In this document: positions 18,005 to 26,261 of the stretch, piece after piece
Numbering within the stretch: the first letter of the stretch is position 1
How the letters are laid out: each line of letters starts with the position of its first letter
Origin: Stenotrophomonas sp. BIO128-Bstrain
GTDB taxonomy: Bacteria; Pseudomonadota; Gammaproteobacteria; Xanthomonadales; Xanthomonadaceae
Assembly (NCBI RefSeq): GCF_030128875.1
Contig: NZ_CP124620.1
Span: 4,423,390-4,487,389 of the forward strand
Direction of reading: 5' to 3'
Length of the DNA: 64,000 nucleotides
Translations under genes and position numbers: made by a program
Notes under the pieces: model-generated
Told to the model about the DNA's origin: nothing
Databases searched by the model: none
Seen by the model: only the letters and a program-made list of their open reading frames with translations

Positions 18005-18901
18005 ATGAACACGCAACGCTCCCCCACCCGCGCCGTCGCCTGGATGCTCATGGCCGTGGCCTGCTTCTCGCTGATGGATGCCGGCATGAAGCAGCTGTCG
18101 GCCAGCTATCCCACCCTGCAGGTCACCTTCCTGCGCGGCGCGGCGTCGCTGCCGTTCGTGCTGGTCTGGGTGCTGGCCACGGCCGGCCCGCGCTCGCTGG
18201 TGCCCAGGCGCTGGGGCCTGCACCTGCTGCGCGGCGTGCTCGGCATGGCGATGATCGGCTGCTTCGTCTACGCGCTGCGCAGCCTGCCGCTGTCCACCGC
18301 CTACACCATCTACTTCGTCGCCCCGCTGCTGATCGCCGCGCTCTCGGTACCGCTGCTCGGCGAGCACGTCGGCCCGCGCCGCTGGATCGCCATCGGCATC
18401 GGCCTGATCGGCGTGCTGGTGGTGCTGCGCCCCGGCGTTGGCGGGATCATCTCCTTCCCGGGCCTGATGGTGCTGCTGGCGGCCACCGCCTATGCCCTGG
18501 CCGCGATCACGGTCAGCATGCTGACCCGGACCGATACCCCGCAGTCGATGGTGGTGTGGTTCCTGGTGATCATGGCCGTCGGCGCCGGCCTGCTCGCGAT
18601 CCCGGACTGGCAGCCGCTGCAGCTGGGCCACGCGGCCCTGATCGCGGGCATGGGCCTGGCCGGGGCAGGGGGGCAGGTCGCCCTGACCCGGGCCTTCCAG
18701 CTGGGCGAAGCCTCGATGATCGCGCCGCTGGAATACACCGGGCTGGTCTGGGTGATCGGCTGGGACCTGTTGTTCTGGGGCGTGCTGCCCGACCAGGTGA
18801 CCTGGCTGGGCGCAGCCATCATCGTGGCCTCGGGCCTGTACCTGCTGCACCGCGAGCGGGTCCGCCGGGTCGAGCCGCCCAGGCCGCTGGATCATCCCTG
18901 A
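18005..18901 (+). CDS. EamA/DMT-family transporter
   Basis: 298 residues with about ten hydrophobic segments arranged as two EamA repeats (first ending near LIGVLVVLRPGVGG, second near AAIIVASGLYLLHRER). Motifs such as LRGVLGMAMIGCFVYALR and AYTIYFVAPLLIAALSVP fit RarD/RhaT-like exporters. It is an inner-membrane protein probably exporting amino acids or small metabolites; the substrate is unknown. It is divergent from yajQ. The gap to metN holds an inverted repeat and no terminator, so these are probably separate units. Confidence 0.85.
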   Translation: MNTQRSPTRAVAWMLMAVACFSLMDAGMKQLSASYPTLQVTFLRGAASLPFVLVWVLATAGPRSLVPRRWGLHLLRGVLGMAMIGCFVYALRSLPLSTAYTIYFVAPLLIAALSVPLLGEHVGPRRWIAIGIGLIGVLVVLRPGVGGIISFPGLMVLLAATAYALAAITVSMLTRTDTPQSMVVWFLVIMAVGAGLLAIPDWQPLQLGHAALIAGMGLAGAGGQVALTRAFQLGEASMIAPLEYTGLVWVIGWDLLFWGVLPDQVTWLGAAIIVASGLYLLHRERVRRVEPPRPLDHP

Positions 18902-18952
18902 GCCCGGCCGGCGCCCGCCAGGCCGACCGGATCACGTTCCCTTAGAACCAAA

Positions 18953-18967
18953 CGGAATATCATTCCG
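18953..18967. promoter_or_regulatory. Inverted repeat upstream of metNI
   Basis: CGGAAT-ATC-ATTCCG, perfect 6-bp arms, 79-93 bases before the metN start. It partly resembles a MetR-type TGAA-N5-TTCA site (six of eight positions) but is not a full match, so the regulator is left open. Confidence 0.4.
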
Positions 18968-19045
18968 CGCAACCGCACGGGCCAGGGCCGCCCCGCGCTG
19001 GTAGGCTGCACGCCCCCTCCCGTCGATGCCCCGGTTGACCGCGAA

Positions 19046-20053
19046 GTGATCGAGTTCCAGCGCCTGCACAAATCCTATGCCGTCGGCGGCCGCGCGATTG
19101 CCGCGCTGCAGCCGCTGGACCTGACCATCGAGGCCGGCGAAGTGTTCGGCATCATCGGCCATTCCGGCGCGGGCAAATCGACCCTGATCCGCCTGATCAA
19201 CCGGCTGGAGGAGCCCACCGGTGGCCGCCTGCTGATCAATGGCGAAGACGTCACCGCGCTCGACGCCGAGGGGTTGCGCGTGCTGCGCCGGAAGATCGGC
19301 ATGATCTTCCAGCACTTCAACCTGCTGTCCTCGCGCACCGTGGCGGCCAATGTCGCCTTCCCGCTGGAGCTGGCCGGCACGCCGCGCGCGGAGATCGATG
19401 CGCGCGTGGACGAACTGCTGCACACGGTCGGCCTGGAAGCGCACGCCAACAAATACCCGGCGCAGCTGTCCGGCGGCCAGAAACAGCGCGTCGGCATCGC
19501 CCGCGCGCTGGCCACCCGCCCGCAGATCCTGCTGTGCGATGAGGCCACCAGCGCGCTGGACCCGCAGACCACCGCCTCGGTGCTCAAGCTGCTGGGCAGG
19601 ATCAACCGCGAGCTGGGCCTGACCATCGTGCTGATCACCCACGAAATGGACGTGATCCGCCGTGTCTGCGACCGCGTGGCCGTACTCGATGCCGGCCACC
19701 TGGTCGAGACCGGCCCGGTCACCGAGGTGTTCCTGCACCCGCAGCACCCGACCACCCGCCGCTTCGTCAGCGAGTCCGAACAGGTCGACGAGGGCGAGCT
19801 GCACAAGGATTTCGAGGCGGTGGCCGGTCGCATCGTGCGCCTGACCTTCCTCGGCGCCGACACCTATGAACCGCTGCTGGGGCGCATCGCGCGCGAGACC
19901 GGCGTGGACTACAACATCCTGTCCGGTCGCATCGACCGGATCAAGGACACCCCGTATGGGCAGCTGACCGTGTCGCTGGTCGGGGGCGACGTACAGGCCG
20001 CGCAGGCGGGCTTCGTTGCCGCCGGTGTCCATCTTGAGGAGCTGCGCCGATGA
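19046..20053 (+). CDS. metN: Methionine ABC transporter ATP-binding protein
   Basis: 335 residues, ATPase of the D/L-methionine importer. Walker [10 protein letters not shown] is at about 39-47, the Q-loop is in [11 protein letters not shown], the signature LSGGQKQR is near 140, and Walker B is [12 protein letters not shown]. The C-terminal 80 residues form the NIL domain that binds methionine and feeds back on transport. The start is GTG at 19046. It overlaps metI by four bases (ATGA). No metQ follows. Confidence 0.95.
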   Translation: MIEFQRLHKSYAVGGRAIAALQPLDLTIEAGEVFGIIGHSGAGKSTLIRLINRLEEPTGGRLLINGEDVTALDAEGLRVLRRKIGMIFQHFNLLSSRTVAANVAFPLELAGTPRAEIDARVDELLHTVGLEAHANKYPAQLSGGQKQRVGIARALATRPQILLCDEATSALDPQTTASVLKLLGRINRELGLTIVLITHEMDVIRRVCDRVAVLDAGHLVETGPVTEVFLHPQHPTTRRFVSESEQVDEGELHKDFEAVAGRIVRLTFLGADTYEPLLGRIARETGVDYNILSGRIDRIKDTPYGQLTVSLVGGDVQAAQAGFVAAGVHLEELRR

Positions 20054-20739
20054 TCCTGGCCACCGCAGGCGGGTTCTTCCGCCACCTCGACGCCGGCAAA
20101 TGGGCTGACATCGGCCAGGCCACGCTGGATACCCTGCTGATGCTCGGCGGCTCGCTGCCGCTGACGCTGCTGATCGGCCTGCCGCTGGGCGTGCTGCTGT
20201 TCCTGACCGGCTCGCCGCAGCTGCACCGCAAGCCGGTGCTGTACGGTTCGCTCGCGCTGCTGGTGAACCTGCTGCGCTCGGTGCCCTTCATCATCCTGAT
20301 GATCGTGCTGATCCCGCTCACGCTGTGGATGATGGGCACCTCGCTGGGTGTCCGTGGCGCGATCGTGCCGCTGGTGATCGGCGCGGCGCCGTTCTATGCA
20401 CGTCTGGTCGAGACCGCGCTGCGCGAAGTGGACCGCGGCGTGATCGAGGCGACCCAGGCGATGGGCGCCACCACCTGGCAGCTGGTCACCCGGGTGCTGC
20501 TGCCCGAAGCGCGGCCTGGCCTCATCGCCGGCGCCACCGTCACCGTGATCGCCCTGATCGGCTTCACCGCGATGGGCGGTGCGATCGGCTCGGGCGGCCT
20601 GGGCGACCTGGCATTCCGCGATGGCTATCAGCGTTCGCATACCGACGTGGCCCTGGTTACCGTGGTGCTGCTGCTGGTGCTGGTGCAGATCCTGCAGATG
20701 ATCGGCGACCGCCTGGTCTCGCACTACAGCCGGAAATAA
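20050..20739 (+). CDS. metI: Methionine ABC transporter permease
   Basis: 229 residues with about five transmembrane segments. The EAA loop that docks on MetN is visible as [15 protein letters not shown], followed by [17 protein letters not shown]. The ATG overlaps the metN stop as ATGA, so the two are translationally coupled. The usual third gene metQ (binding lipoprotein) is not next; a toxin-antitoxin pair begins 172 bases later. Confidence 0.95.
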   Translation: MILATAGGFFRHLDAGKWADIGQATLDTLLMLGGSLPLTLLIGLPLGVLLFLTGSPQLHRKPVLYGSLALLVNLLRSVPFIILMIVLIPLTLWMMGTSLGVRGAIVPLVIGAAPFYARLVETALREVDRGVIEATQAMGATTWQLVTRVLLPEARPGLIAGATVTVIALIGFTAMGGAIGSGGLGDLAFRDGYQRSHTDVALVTVVLLLVLVQILQMIGDRLVSHYSRK

Positions 20740-20819
20740 CCGGTCGGTACGCCATGCCCAGCGGCGACCGGGCATGGTCTCAGAGTGTGCCGCCCATGGG
20801 AGTGCCGGGGCGGCAGCAC

Positions 20820-20902
20820 GCGTTGGTTCTATTGATCAGGTGATCGACCAACGCAGCATTGCGTGACGGACAGCTGTGTTATATTCCGTTTGACGTAATA
20901 CG
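20820..20902 (+). promoter_or_regulatory. higBA promoter region with inverted repeats
   Basis: GCGTTGGT (20820-20827) and ACCAACGC (20847-20854) form 8-bp arms; ATTCCG and CGGAAT flank a TTGACGTAATACG core at 20883-20912. A TTATAT-like -10 lies at about 20880-20885. Autorepression by HigA at such repeats is usual for this family; exact sites are inferred. Confidence 0.4.
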
Positions 20903-20911
20903 CTGTGCGGA

Positions 20912-21190
20912 ATGATTCAATCCTTCCGATGCCGCCACACGCTCGCGCTGTTTGCGGGGCGATGCCCGCGCCAATTCCGTGCGTTCCAGTCACTGGCCGA
21001 GCGCAAGCTGCAGATGCTGGATGCTGCACAGACCCTGCAGTTCCTGCGGTGCCCGCCCGGAAATCGGCTCGAAGCGCTGTACGGTGATCGACGCGGGCAG
21101 CACAGCATCCGCATCAACGCGCAGTGGCGGTTGTGTTTTGTCTGGACCGACAACGGTCCGCGTGATGTCGAGATCGTCGATTACCACTGA
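20912..21190 (+). CDS. higB: HigB-type mRNA interferase toxin
   Basis: 92 residues of the RelE/ParE superfamily. Family marks are LQFLRCPPGNRLEALYGDRR, HSIRINAQWRLCFVWTDNGP and the end VEIVDYH. HigB toxins cut mRNA on the ribosome. It is followed by its antitoxin ten bases downstream, the toxin-first order typical of hig loci. The start at 20912 gives MIQSFRCRHT, where many relatives have MIRSF; no strong Shine-Dalgarno is seen. Confidence 0.93.
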   Translation: MIQSFRCRHTLALFAGRCPRQFRAFQSLAERKLQMLDAAQTLQFLRCPPGNRLEALYGDRRGQHSIRINAQWRLCFVWTDNGPRDVEIVDYH

Positions 21191-21200
21191 GGTGCCATCC

Positions 21201-21503
21201 ATGAGCCGCCCCATCAACAATCTCAGGGCCGTCCATCCGGGCGAAATCCTGCGCGAGGAGTTTCTGCTGCCGCTGCAGCTGAGCATCACCGCGCTGGCAC
21301 GGGCCTTGGATGTGCCGCCGACGCGATTGCACGCCATCGTGCATGAAACCCGTGGCGTAACGGCGGATACCGCAGTGCGCCTGGCGCGTCATTTCGGCGG
21401 GGACGCCGCGTCGTGGCTGGCCCTCCAGGCCGAGTACGACCTGAAGACGCTGCCGACCCGTCAGGAAATCGAGCGCAGGGTGCAGCCGCGCGAGGCGGCC
21501 TGA
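21201..21503 (+). CDS. higA: HigA-family antitoxin
   Basis: 100 residues with an XRE-type helix-turn-helix: SITALARALDVPPTRLHAIV at about 28-47, preceded by the HPGEILREEFLLPL motif of the HigA family and followed by TADTAVRLARHFGGDAASWL. It binds HigB and represses its own promoter. The ATG at 21201 has GAGGTG six bases upstream, which fixes the start; the frame is open further upstream only as overlap with higB. Confidence 0.94.
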   Translation: MSRPINNLRAVHPGEILREEFLLPLQLSITALARALDVPPTRLHAIVHETRGVTADTAVRLARHFGGDAASWLALQAEYDLKTLPTRQEIERRVQPREAA

Positions 21504-21512
21504 GCGCCGCCC

Positions 21513-22124
21513 TTACCGGACGTTCGGCACTTCAAAGCCCAGCCGGTCCACCTGCTCGGGGTGCTGCGGCACGCGCTTGAGCTTGTCGGTGTTGACCCCG
21601 TAATCGTCACGCAGGCGGGTGGCGAGCTCTTTGTAGAGCTCCTTGTCCATGTCCGGCTGGCGCGCGAAGATCCAGGCCATCTCGCGGCCCGGGTAACCCA
21701 GCATCGCCCACGAATAGTCCGGCGCGACTTCCAGCACGCGGGTGTGGGTCGGCACGATCTTGTAGAACCAGGTGCGCCAGTTGTGGTTGCCGCTCTTCTC
21801 GTCCACCGAGGCGCGGACGGTCAGTTCCTGCTGCGGTTCGGAGAAGCCGTCGCGGTAGCGGTATCTGATCGACACCTTCTGGTCTCCGCGCAGGCGGAAC
21901 TCATTGACGCTGGCGACGTGGCCGCGCTCGATCGGGTTCGGCACGCGGCCGATCACGTACCAGGTGCCCATGAACCGCTGCAGGTCGATCGGCGCCGCGG
22001 CGCTGTCGACCGCGACCGGCGTCGGCGCGGGGTCCGGTTTGGTCTCATGACGGAACGCACAGGCTGACAGCAACGCCAGCGAGGAGACCAACAGGACAGC
22101 GCGAAGCGGGCGGTTCGAAGACAT
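21513..22124 (-). CDS. Lipocalin-family lipoprotein (Blc-like)
   Basis: 203 residues. The signal peptide LRAVLLVSSLALLSAC ends in a lipobox with Cys at about 22. The lipocalin motif GxW is GTWYVIGRVPN, followed by strands typical of bacterial lipocalin Blc (VNEFRLRGDQKVSIRYRYR, WAMLGYPGREMAWIFARQP). These outer-membrane lipoproteins bind fatty acids or lysophospholipids. Start 22124 gives a normal signal; two in-frame ATGs further upstream are possible but lengthen the signal unnaturally. It is convergent with the HigBA locus. Confidence 0.88.
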   Translation of the reverse strand: MSSNRPLRAVLLVSSLALLSACAFRHETKPDPAPTPVAVDSAAAPIDLQRFMGTWYVIGRVPNPIERGHVASVNEFRLRGDQKVSIRYRYRDGFSEPQQELTVRASVDEKSGNHNWRTWFYKIVPTHTRVLEVAPDYSWAMLGYPGREMAWIFARQPDMDKELYKELATRLRDDYGVNTDKLKRVPQHPEQVDRLGFEVPNVR

Positions 22125-22323
22125 GCGGCGGGTGGCTCCAGTGGCTGGCAGGGGCATGGTGGGTGGGACAGCAGAGAACGTCAATGGCGGCGCGGCGGTT
22201 GCGTGACCGATTCATGCAGCCTCGGCGCCGGAGGTCCTTGCTGCCGCGGCCGACCGACAAGGTCGCAGCCGGTGAGATGGCCGCGCGGCAAGGTGACGCA
22301 TCACTTTCGCACGGAGCTGTGTC

Positions 22324-22656
22324 ATGACCCTGTCGTCTTCCCCGCGTTCGTCCGACCGTCCCGATCCGCGCGTGCTGCGCTGCGTCAGGCAGGCCGCCCT
22401 GGCCGGGGTCGCCCTGGTCCTGGTCTGGCCCGCCGCACGGGGCCACAGCGAGTGGATCGGCTGGCTGCCGCTGTGGCTGGTCGGCATGCCCCTGGTGGCC
22501 TGGTGGAGCCTGCATCGCTTCCGCCTGCCGCTGCCGGGCCTGCTCACCCGGACCGCCCGCCGCCGTCGTGGGCCGCAGGCGCGGCGCCGCGGTCGCCCGC
22601 TGCCGCGACCGGCCCGGCCTGACCTTCGACACGTGAGCCGCAGCCAGACGGTGTGA
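22324..22656 (+). CDS. Small predicted membrane protein with basic tail
   Basis: 110 residues. Two hydrophobic segments at about 23-38 (LAGVALVLVWPAA) and 46-62 (WLPLWLVGMPLVAWW), then an Arg-rich tail (RTARRRRGPQARRRGRPLP). GGAG lies about 10 bases before the ATG. No family recognised. It precedes the S9 peptidase gene by 34 bases and may be in its operon. Confidence 0.6.
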   Translation: MTLSSSPRSSDRPDPRVLRCVRQAALAGVALVLVWPAARGHSEWIGWLPLWLVGMPLVAWWSLHRFRLPLPGLLTRTARRRRGPQARRRGRPLPRPARPDLRHVSRSQTV

Positions 22657-22690
22657 TAGCGTCCCAAGGCTATGAATGCCTGGAGCTGCA

Positions 22691-24787
22691 ATGTCACGAT
22701 TCGCTTCCGCCTGCCTGGTGGCAGGTCTGATCTCCGCCAGCGCGGCGGGAACCGCCATGGCCGCTGACGCCCCCGCGGACAAGTACGCCTGGCTTGAAGA
22801 TGTCACCGGCGACAAGCCGCTGGCCTGGGTCAAAGCGCAGAACGCCACGTCCGAAGGCCGCCTGGCCTCGACCCCGGCGTTCAAGCAGATGGAGACCAGC
22901 ATCCGCGAGGTGCTCGATTCGGACGCCAAGATTCCCGGCGTACAGAAGATCGGCGATTACTACTACAACTTCTGGAAGGACAAGCAGCACGAGCGCGGCC
23001 TGTGGCGCCGCACCACGCTGGCCGAGTACCGCAAGGCCTCGCCGCAGTGGGAAACCGTGCTGGATCTGGATGCGCTGAACAAGGCCGAGGGCGAAAACTG
23101 GGTCTGGCACGGCGCCGACTGCCTGCGCCCGGACTATTCCCGCTGCCTGATCGCGCTGTCGCGCGGCGGCGCCGACGCCGATGTCACCCGCGAGTTCGAC
23201 CTGGCCAACAAGACCTGGATCAAGGACGGTTTCTTCCGCCCCGAGTCCAAAGGTGGCCTGAACTGGATCGACCGCGACACGGTCTTCGTCTACACCGATT
23301 TCGGCACCGGCACGATGACCACTTCCGGTTACCCGCGGGTGGCCAAGCTGTGGAAGCGTGGCACGCCGATGGCCTCGGCTTCGGTGGTCTATGAAGGCAA
23401 GCCCGATGACATGTACATCGCGGCCATGCATGACGATACCCCCGGTTACGAGCGCAACCTGGTCAGCCGTACGCTGGCCTTCTACAACAACGAGATCTTC
23501 CTGCGCGCCGACGACGGCACGCTGACCAGGATCGATGCGCCGAACTCGGCGGAGAAGGGCCTGCGCAAGCAGTGGCTGACCCTGGAGCTGCGCGAGCCGT
23601 GGACCGTGGGCGGCAAGACCTATGCGGCCGGTTCGCTGCTGGCCACCAGGCTGGACGATTACCTCGCCGGCAAGCGCGACTTCGACGTGCTGTTCGCCCC
23701 GACCGACACCACCTCGCTGGCCGGCACCAGCTGGACGAAGAACCACCTGGTCCTGAACGTGCTGGACGACGTCAAGAGCCGCCTGAGCGTGCTGACCCCC
23801 ACCGACAGTGGCTGGAAGACGAGTGCCTTCACCGGCGCGCCGTCGTTCGGCACCGTGGCTGTCAGCGCGGTGGATGCCGACGACAGCGATGCGGTGTGGA
23901 TGACCGTCACCGATTACCTGACCCCGACCACCCTGGCCATCGCCGAGATCGGCAAGCAGCCTGAAGTGCTCAAGACCATGCCGGCGTTCTTCGATGCCGA
24001 TGGCAAGGTGATCGAGCAGCACTTCGCCACCAGCAAGGACGGCACCCGCGTGCCGTACTTCGTGGTGCACCGCAAGGACATGAAGCTGGACGGTTCCAAC
24101 CCGACCCTGCTGTACGGCTATGGCGGCTTCGAGATCTCGCTGACCCCGTCCTACTCCGGTGGCATGGGCCGCGCATGGCTGGAGAAGGGCGGCGTGTACG
24201 TGGTCGCCAACATCCGCGGCGGTGGCGAGTACGGTCCGCGCTGGCACCAGGCAGCGCTCAAGCAGAACCGGCACAAGGCCTATGAAGACATGGCCGCGGT
24301 CGCCCGCGACCTGGCCAGCCGCAAGATCACCTCGGCCAAGCACCTGGGCGTGCAGGGCGGCAGCAACGGTGGCCTGCTCACCGGCAACATGCTGACCCAG
24401 TACCCGGAACTGTTCGGTGCGGTGGTGATCCAGGTGCCGCTGCTGGACATGAAGCGCTACAGCCACCTGCTGGCCGGCGCCTCGTGGATGGCCGAATACG
24501 GCAACCCGGACACGGCCGATTGGGAGTTCATCAAGACCTTCTCGCCGTACCACCTGTTCGATGCGAAGAAGACGTACCCGCCGGTGCTGTTCACCACCTC
24601 CACGCGCGATGACCGCGTGCATCCGGCACACGCCCGCAAGATGGCGGCCATGATGATCGACGCCGGCAAGGACGTGACCTACTACGAGAACATCGAAGGT
24701 GGCCACGGCGGCGCGGCGAACAACGCGCAGGCCGCGCACATGTCGGCTTTGGCCTACAGCTTCCTGTGGGAGCAGCTCTCCAAGTAA
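22691..24787 (+). CDS. Prolyl oligopeptidase family (S9) serine peptidase, exported
   Basis: 698 residues with a clear signal peptide (MSRFASACLVAGLISASAAG, cleavage likely after TAMA). An N-terminal strand and propeller region is followed by the alpha/beta-hydrolase domain in the last 250 residues: YGYGGFEISLTPSYSG, IRGGGEYGPRWHQA, and catalytic Ser558 in GGSNGGLL; the Asp and His are likely in TSTRDDRVHPAHARK and EGGHGG. It cleaves short proline-containing peptides in the periplasm. GGAG six bases before the ATG supports this start. A second, related S9 peptidase lies 1.5 kb downstream. Confidence 0.93.
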   Translation: MSRFASACLVAGLISASAAGTAMAADAPADKYAWLEDVTGDKPLAWVKAQNATSEGRLASTPAFKQMETSIREVLDSDAKIPGVQKIGDYYYNFWKDKQHERGLWRRTTLAEYRKASPQWETVLDLDALNKAEGENWVWHGADCLRPDYSRCLIALSRGGADADVTREFDLANKTWIKDGFFRPESKGGLNWIDRDTVFVYTDFGTGTMTTSGYPRVAKLWKRGTPMASASVVYEGKPDDMYIAAMHDDTPGYERNLVSRTLAFYNNEIFLRADDGTLTRIDAPNSAEKGLRKQWLTLELREPWTVGGKTYAAGSLLATRLDDYLAGKRDFDVLFAPTDTTSLAGTSWTKNHLVLNVLDDVKSRLSVLTPTDSGWKTSAFTGAPSFGTVAVSAVDADDSDAVWMTVTDYLTPTTLAIAEIGKQPEVLKTMPAFFDADGKVIEQHFATSKDGTRVPYFVVHRKDMKLDGSNPTLLYGYGGFEISLTPSYSGGMGRAWLEKGGVYVVANIRGGGEYGPRWHQAALKQNRHKAYEDMAAVARDLASRKITSAKHLGVQGGSNGGLLTGNMLTQYPELFGAVVIQVPLLDMKRYSHLLAGASWMAEYGNPDTADWEFIKTFSPYHLFDAKKTYPPVLFTTSTRDDRVHPAHARKMAAMMIDAGKDVTYYENIEGGHGGAANNAQAAHMSALAYSFLWEQLSK

Positions 24788-24914
24788 GCTCGGGTTGCTC
24801 GACGGCCAGGGGCAGTCGAGCAGCCGGCAGGGAGTGAGCCTGCCGCAGACGTTGTAGCCCCCTGGAGCGGACTCCGGGTGGTGGGGCGTCAGGTTGGCTC
24901 CACCCCATTTTCAG

Positions 24915-24943
24915 CGCCACGCAGCGATGCGTGGCGTTTTTTT
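24915..24943 (+). terminator. Rho-independent terminator after the S9 peptidase
   Basis: Perfect 8-bp stem CGCCACGC / GCGTGGCG around AGCGAT, followed by seven T at 24937-24943. Confidence 0.9.
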
Positions 24944-24953
24944 CAGGGGTCGC

Positions 24954-26150
24954 TCAACGCACCCACGTCTCCAGCCCACGCGCGATCCGCCGCACCGCCT
25001 CTTCCAGGCGGGGCACTTCCTGCGTGTAGGCCAGCCGCACGTGCGCGTTGGCGCGGTGGTGCCCGAAGTCCAGGCCCGGGGTGAACGCGACATGCTCGGT
25101 TTCCAGGAAATGCGCACAGAAGGCCTGCGCATCCCCGGTGAACGCACTCACGTCGGCGTAGAGATAGAACGCGCCTTCCGGTTCCACTTCGATCCGGAAG
25201 CCGAGCGCCCGCAGCGCCGGCAGCAGGTAATCGCGGCGCTCGCGGAATGCCGCGCGGCGCTGCTCGAAAATCGCGATCGATTCCGGCTCGAAACACGCCA
25301 GCGCCGCATGCTGGGCGATGCTGGAGGCGCTGATGTACAGATTCTGCGCCAGCTTCTCCAGCTCCTTCACCGCCTGCGGCGGCGCGACCAGCCAGCCCAG
25401 TCGCCAGCCGGTCATCCCGTAATACTTGGAGAAGCTGTTGAGCACGAAGGCGTCATCATCGACCTGCAGCACGCTGGCCGCGTCCATCCCGTAGGTGAGG
25501 CCGTGGTAGATCTCATCCACCACCAGGTGCCCGCCGCGCGACTTCAGTGACTGCGACAGCGCGTCCAGTTGCGCAGCGGAAAGCACGGTTCCGGTCGGGT
25601 TGGCCGGGGAGGCGACCAGGGCGCCGACACTCTCGGCGTTCCATTGCCGTGCCACCAGTTCCGGCGTGAGCTGGTACGCCGTTTCCGGGCCGACCGGTAC
25701 CAGCTGCGCGGCTCCTTCCACCAGGCGCAGGAAGTGCCGGTTGCACGGGTAGCCCGGATCGGCCAGCAACCAGTGTTTGCCGGGATCGACCAGCAGGCTG
25801 CTGGCCAGCAGCAACGCGCCCGAACCACCCGGGGTGACCAGGATCCGCTGGGGGTCGATCTGCACCTGGTAGCGATCCTGGTAGAACCCGGCAATCGCCT
25901 CGCGCAGCGCGGGCAGCCCGCGGGCGGCGGTATAGCGCGTGTGCCCGGCCGTCAGTGCCGCCTGGCCGGCGCGCACGATCGGGGCAGCGGTGGTGAAGTC
26001 CGGCTCGCCGATCTCCAGGTGGATCACATCGTGGCCGGCCTGCTCCAGCGCCTGCGCGCGGGCCAGCAGCGACATCACGTGGAAGGGTTCGATTTCCTGG
26101 CTGCGGCGGCTGTAGCCGGTGCCGGTCGGGGGCGTGCGGGAAGTATCCAT
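24954..26150 (-). CDS. PLP-dependent class I/II aminotransferase
   Basis: 398 residues, fold type I. Lys242 in NSFSKYYGMTGWRLGW should bind PLP; SPANPTG and DEIYHGLTY are the usual Asn and Asp/Tyr cofactor contacts; the final Arg of HVRLAYTQEV binds the substrate carboxylate. The protein resembles the aspartate/alanine aminotransferase group, with no certain substrate. It is divergent from the following oligopeptidase B gene (start codons about 110 bases apart) and convergent with the preceding peptidase. Confidence 0.9.
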   Translation of the reverse strand: MDTSRTPPTGTGYSRRSQEIEPFHVMSLLARAQALEQAGHDVIHLEIGEPDFTTAAPIVRAGQAALTAGHTRYTAARGLPALREAIAGFYQDRYQVQIDPQRILVTPGGSGALLLASSLLVDPGKHWLLADPGYPCNRHFLRLVEGAAQLVPVGPETAYQLTPELVARQWNAESVGALVASPANPTGTVLSAAQLDALSQSLKSRGGHLVVDEIYHGLTYGMDAASVLQVDDDAFVLNSFSKYYGMTGWRLGWLVAPPQAVKELEKLAQNLYISASSIAQHAALACFEPESIAIFEQRRAAFRERRDYLLPALRALGFRIEVEPEGAFYLYADVSAFTGDAQAFCAHFLETEHVAFTPGLDFGHHRANAHVRLAYTQEVPRLEEAVRRIARGLETWVR

Positions 26151-26261
26151 GGCCTGATGATAGGCGCAGTGACCAACGACAGGCTTGCTGCTGGCCCACC
26201 CGGCGGCACAGACTGCACGGACACGGACGCCATTGCATTCCCCGGCCAGGAGCCTTATCTC

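Noticed and set aside
20828..20845. Second FNR-like site before higB
   Set aside because: TTGATCAGGTGATC keeps only one good half-site; the other arm does not match ATCAA.
24850..24900. Further SMAG-like element after the S9 peptidase
   Set aside because: It has GTAG and imperfect CCCC/GGGG arms, but too many mismatches to call.
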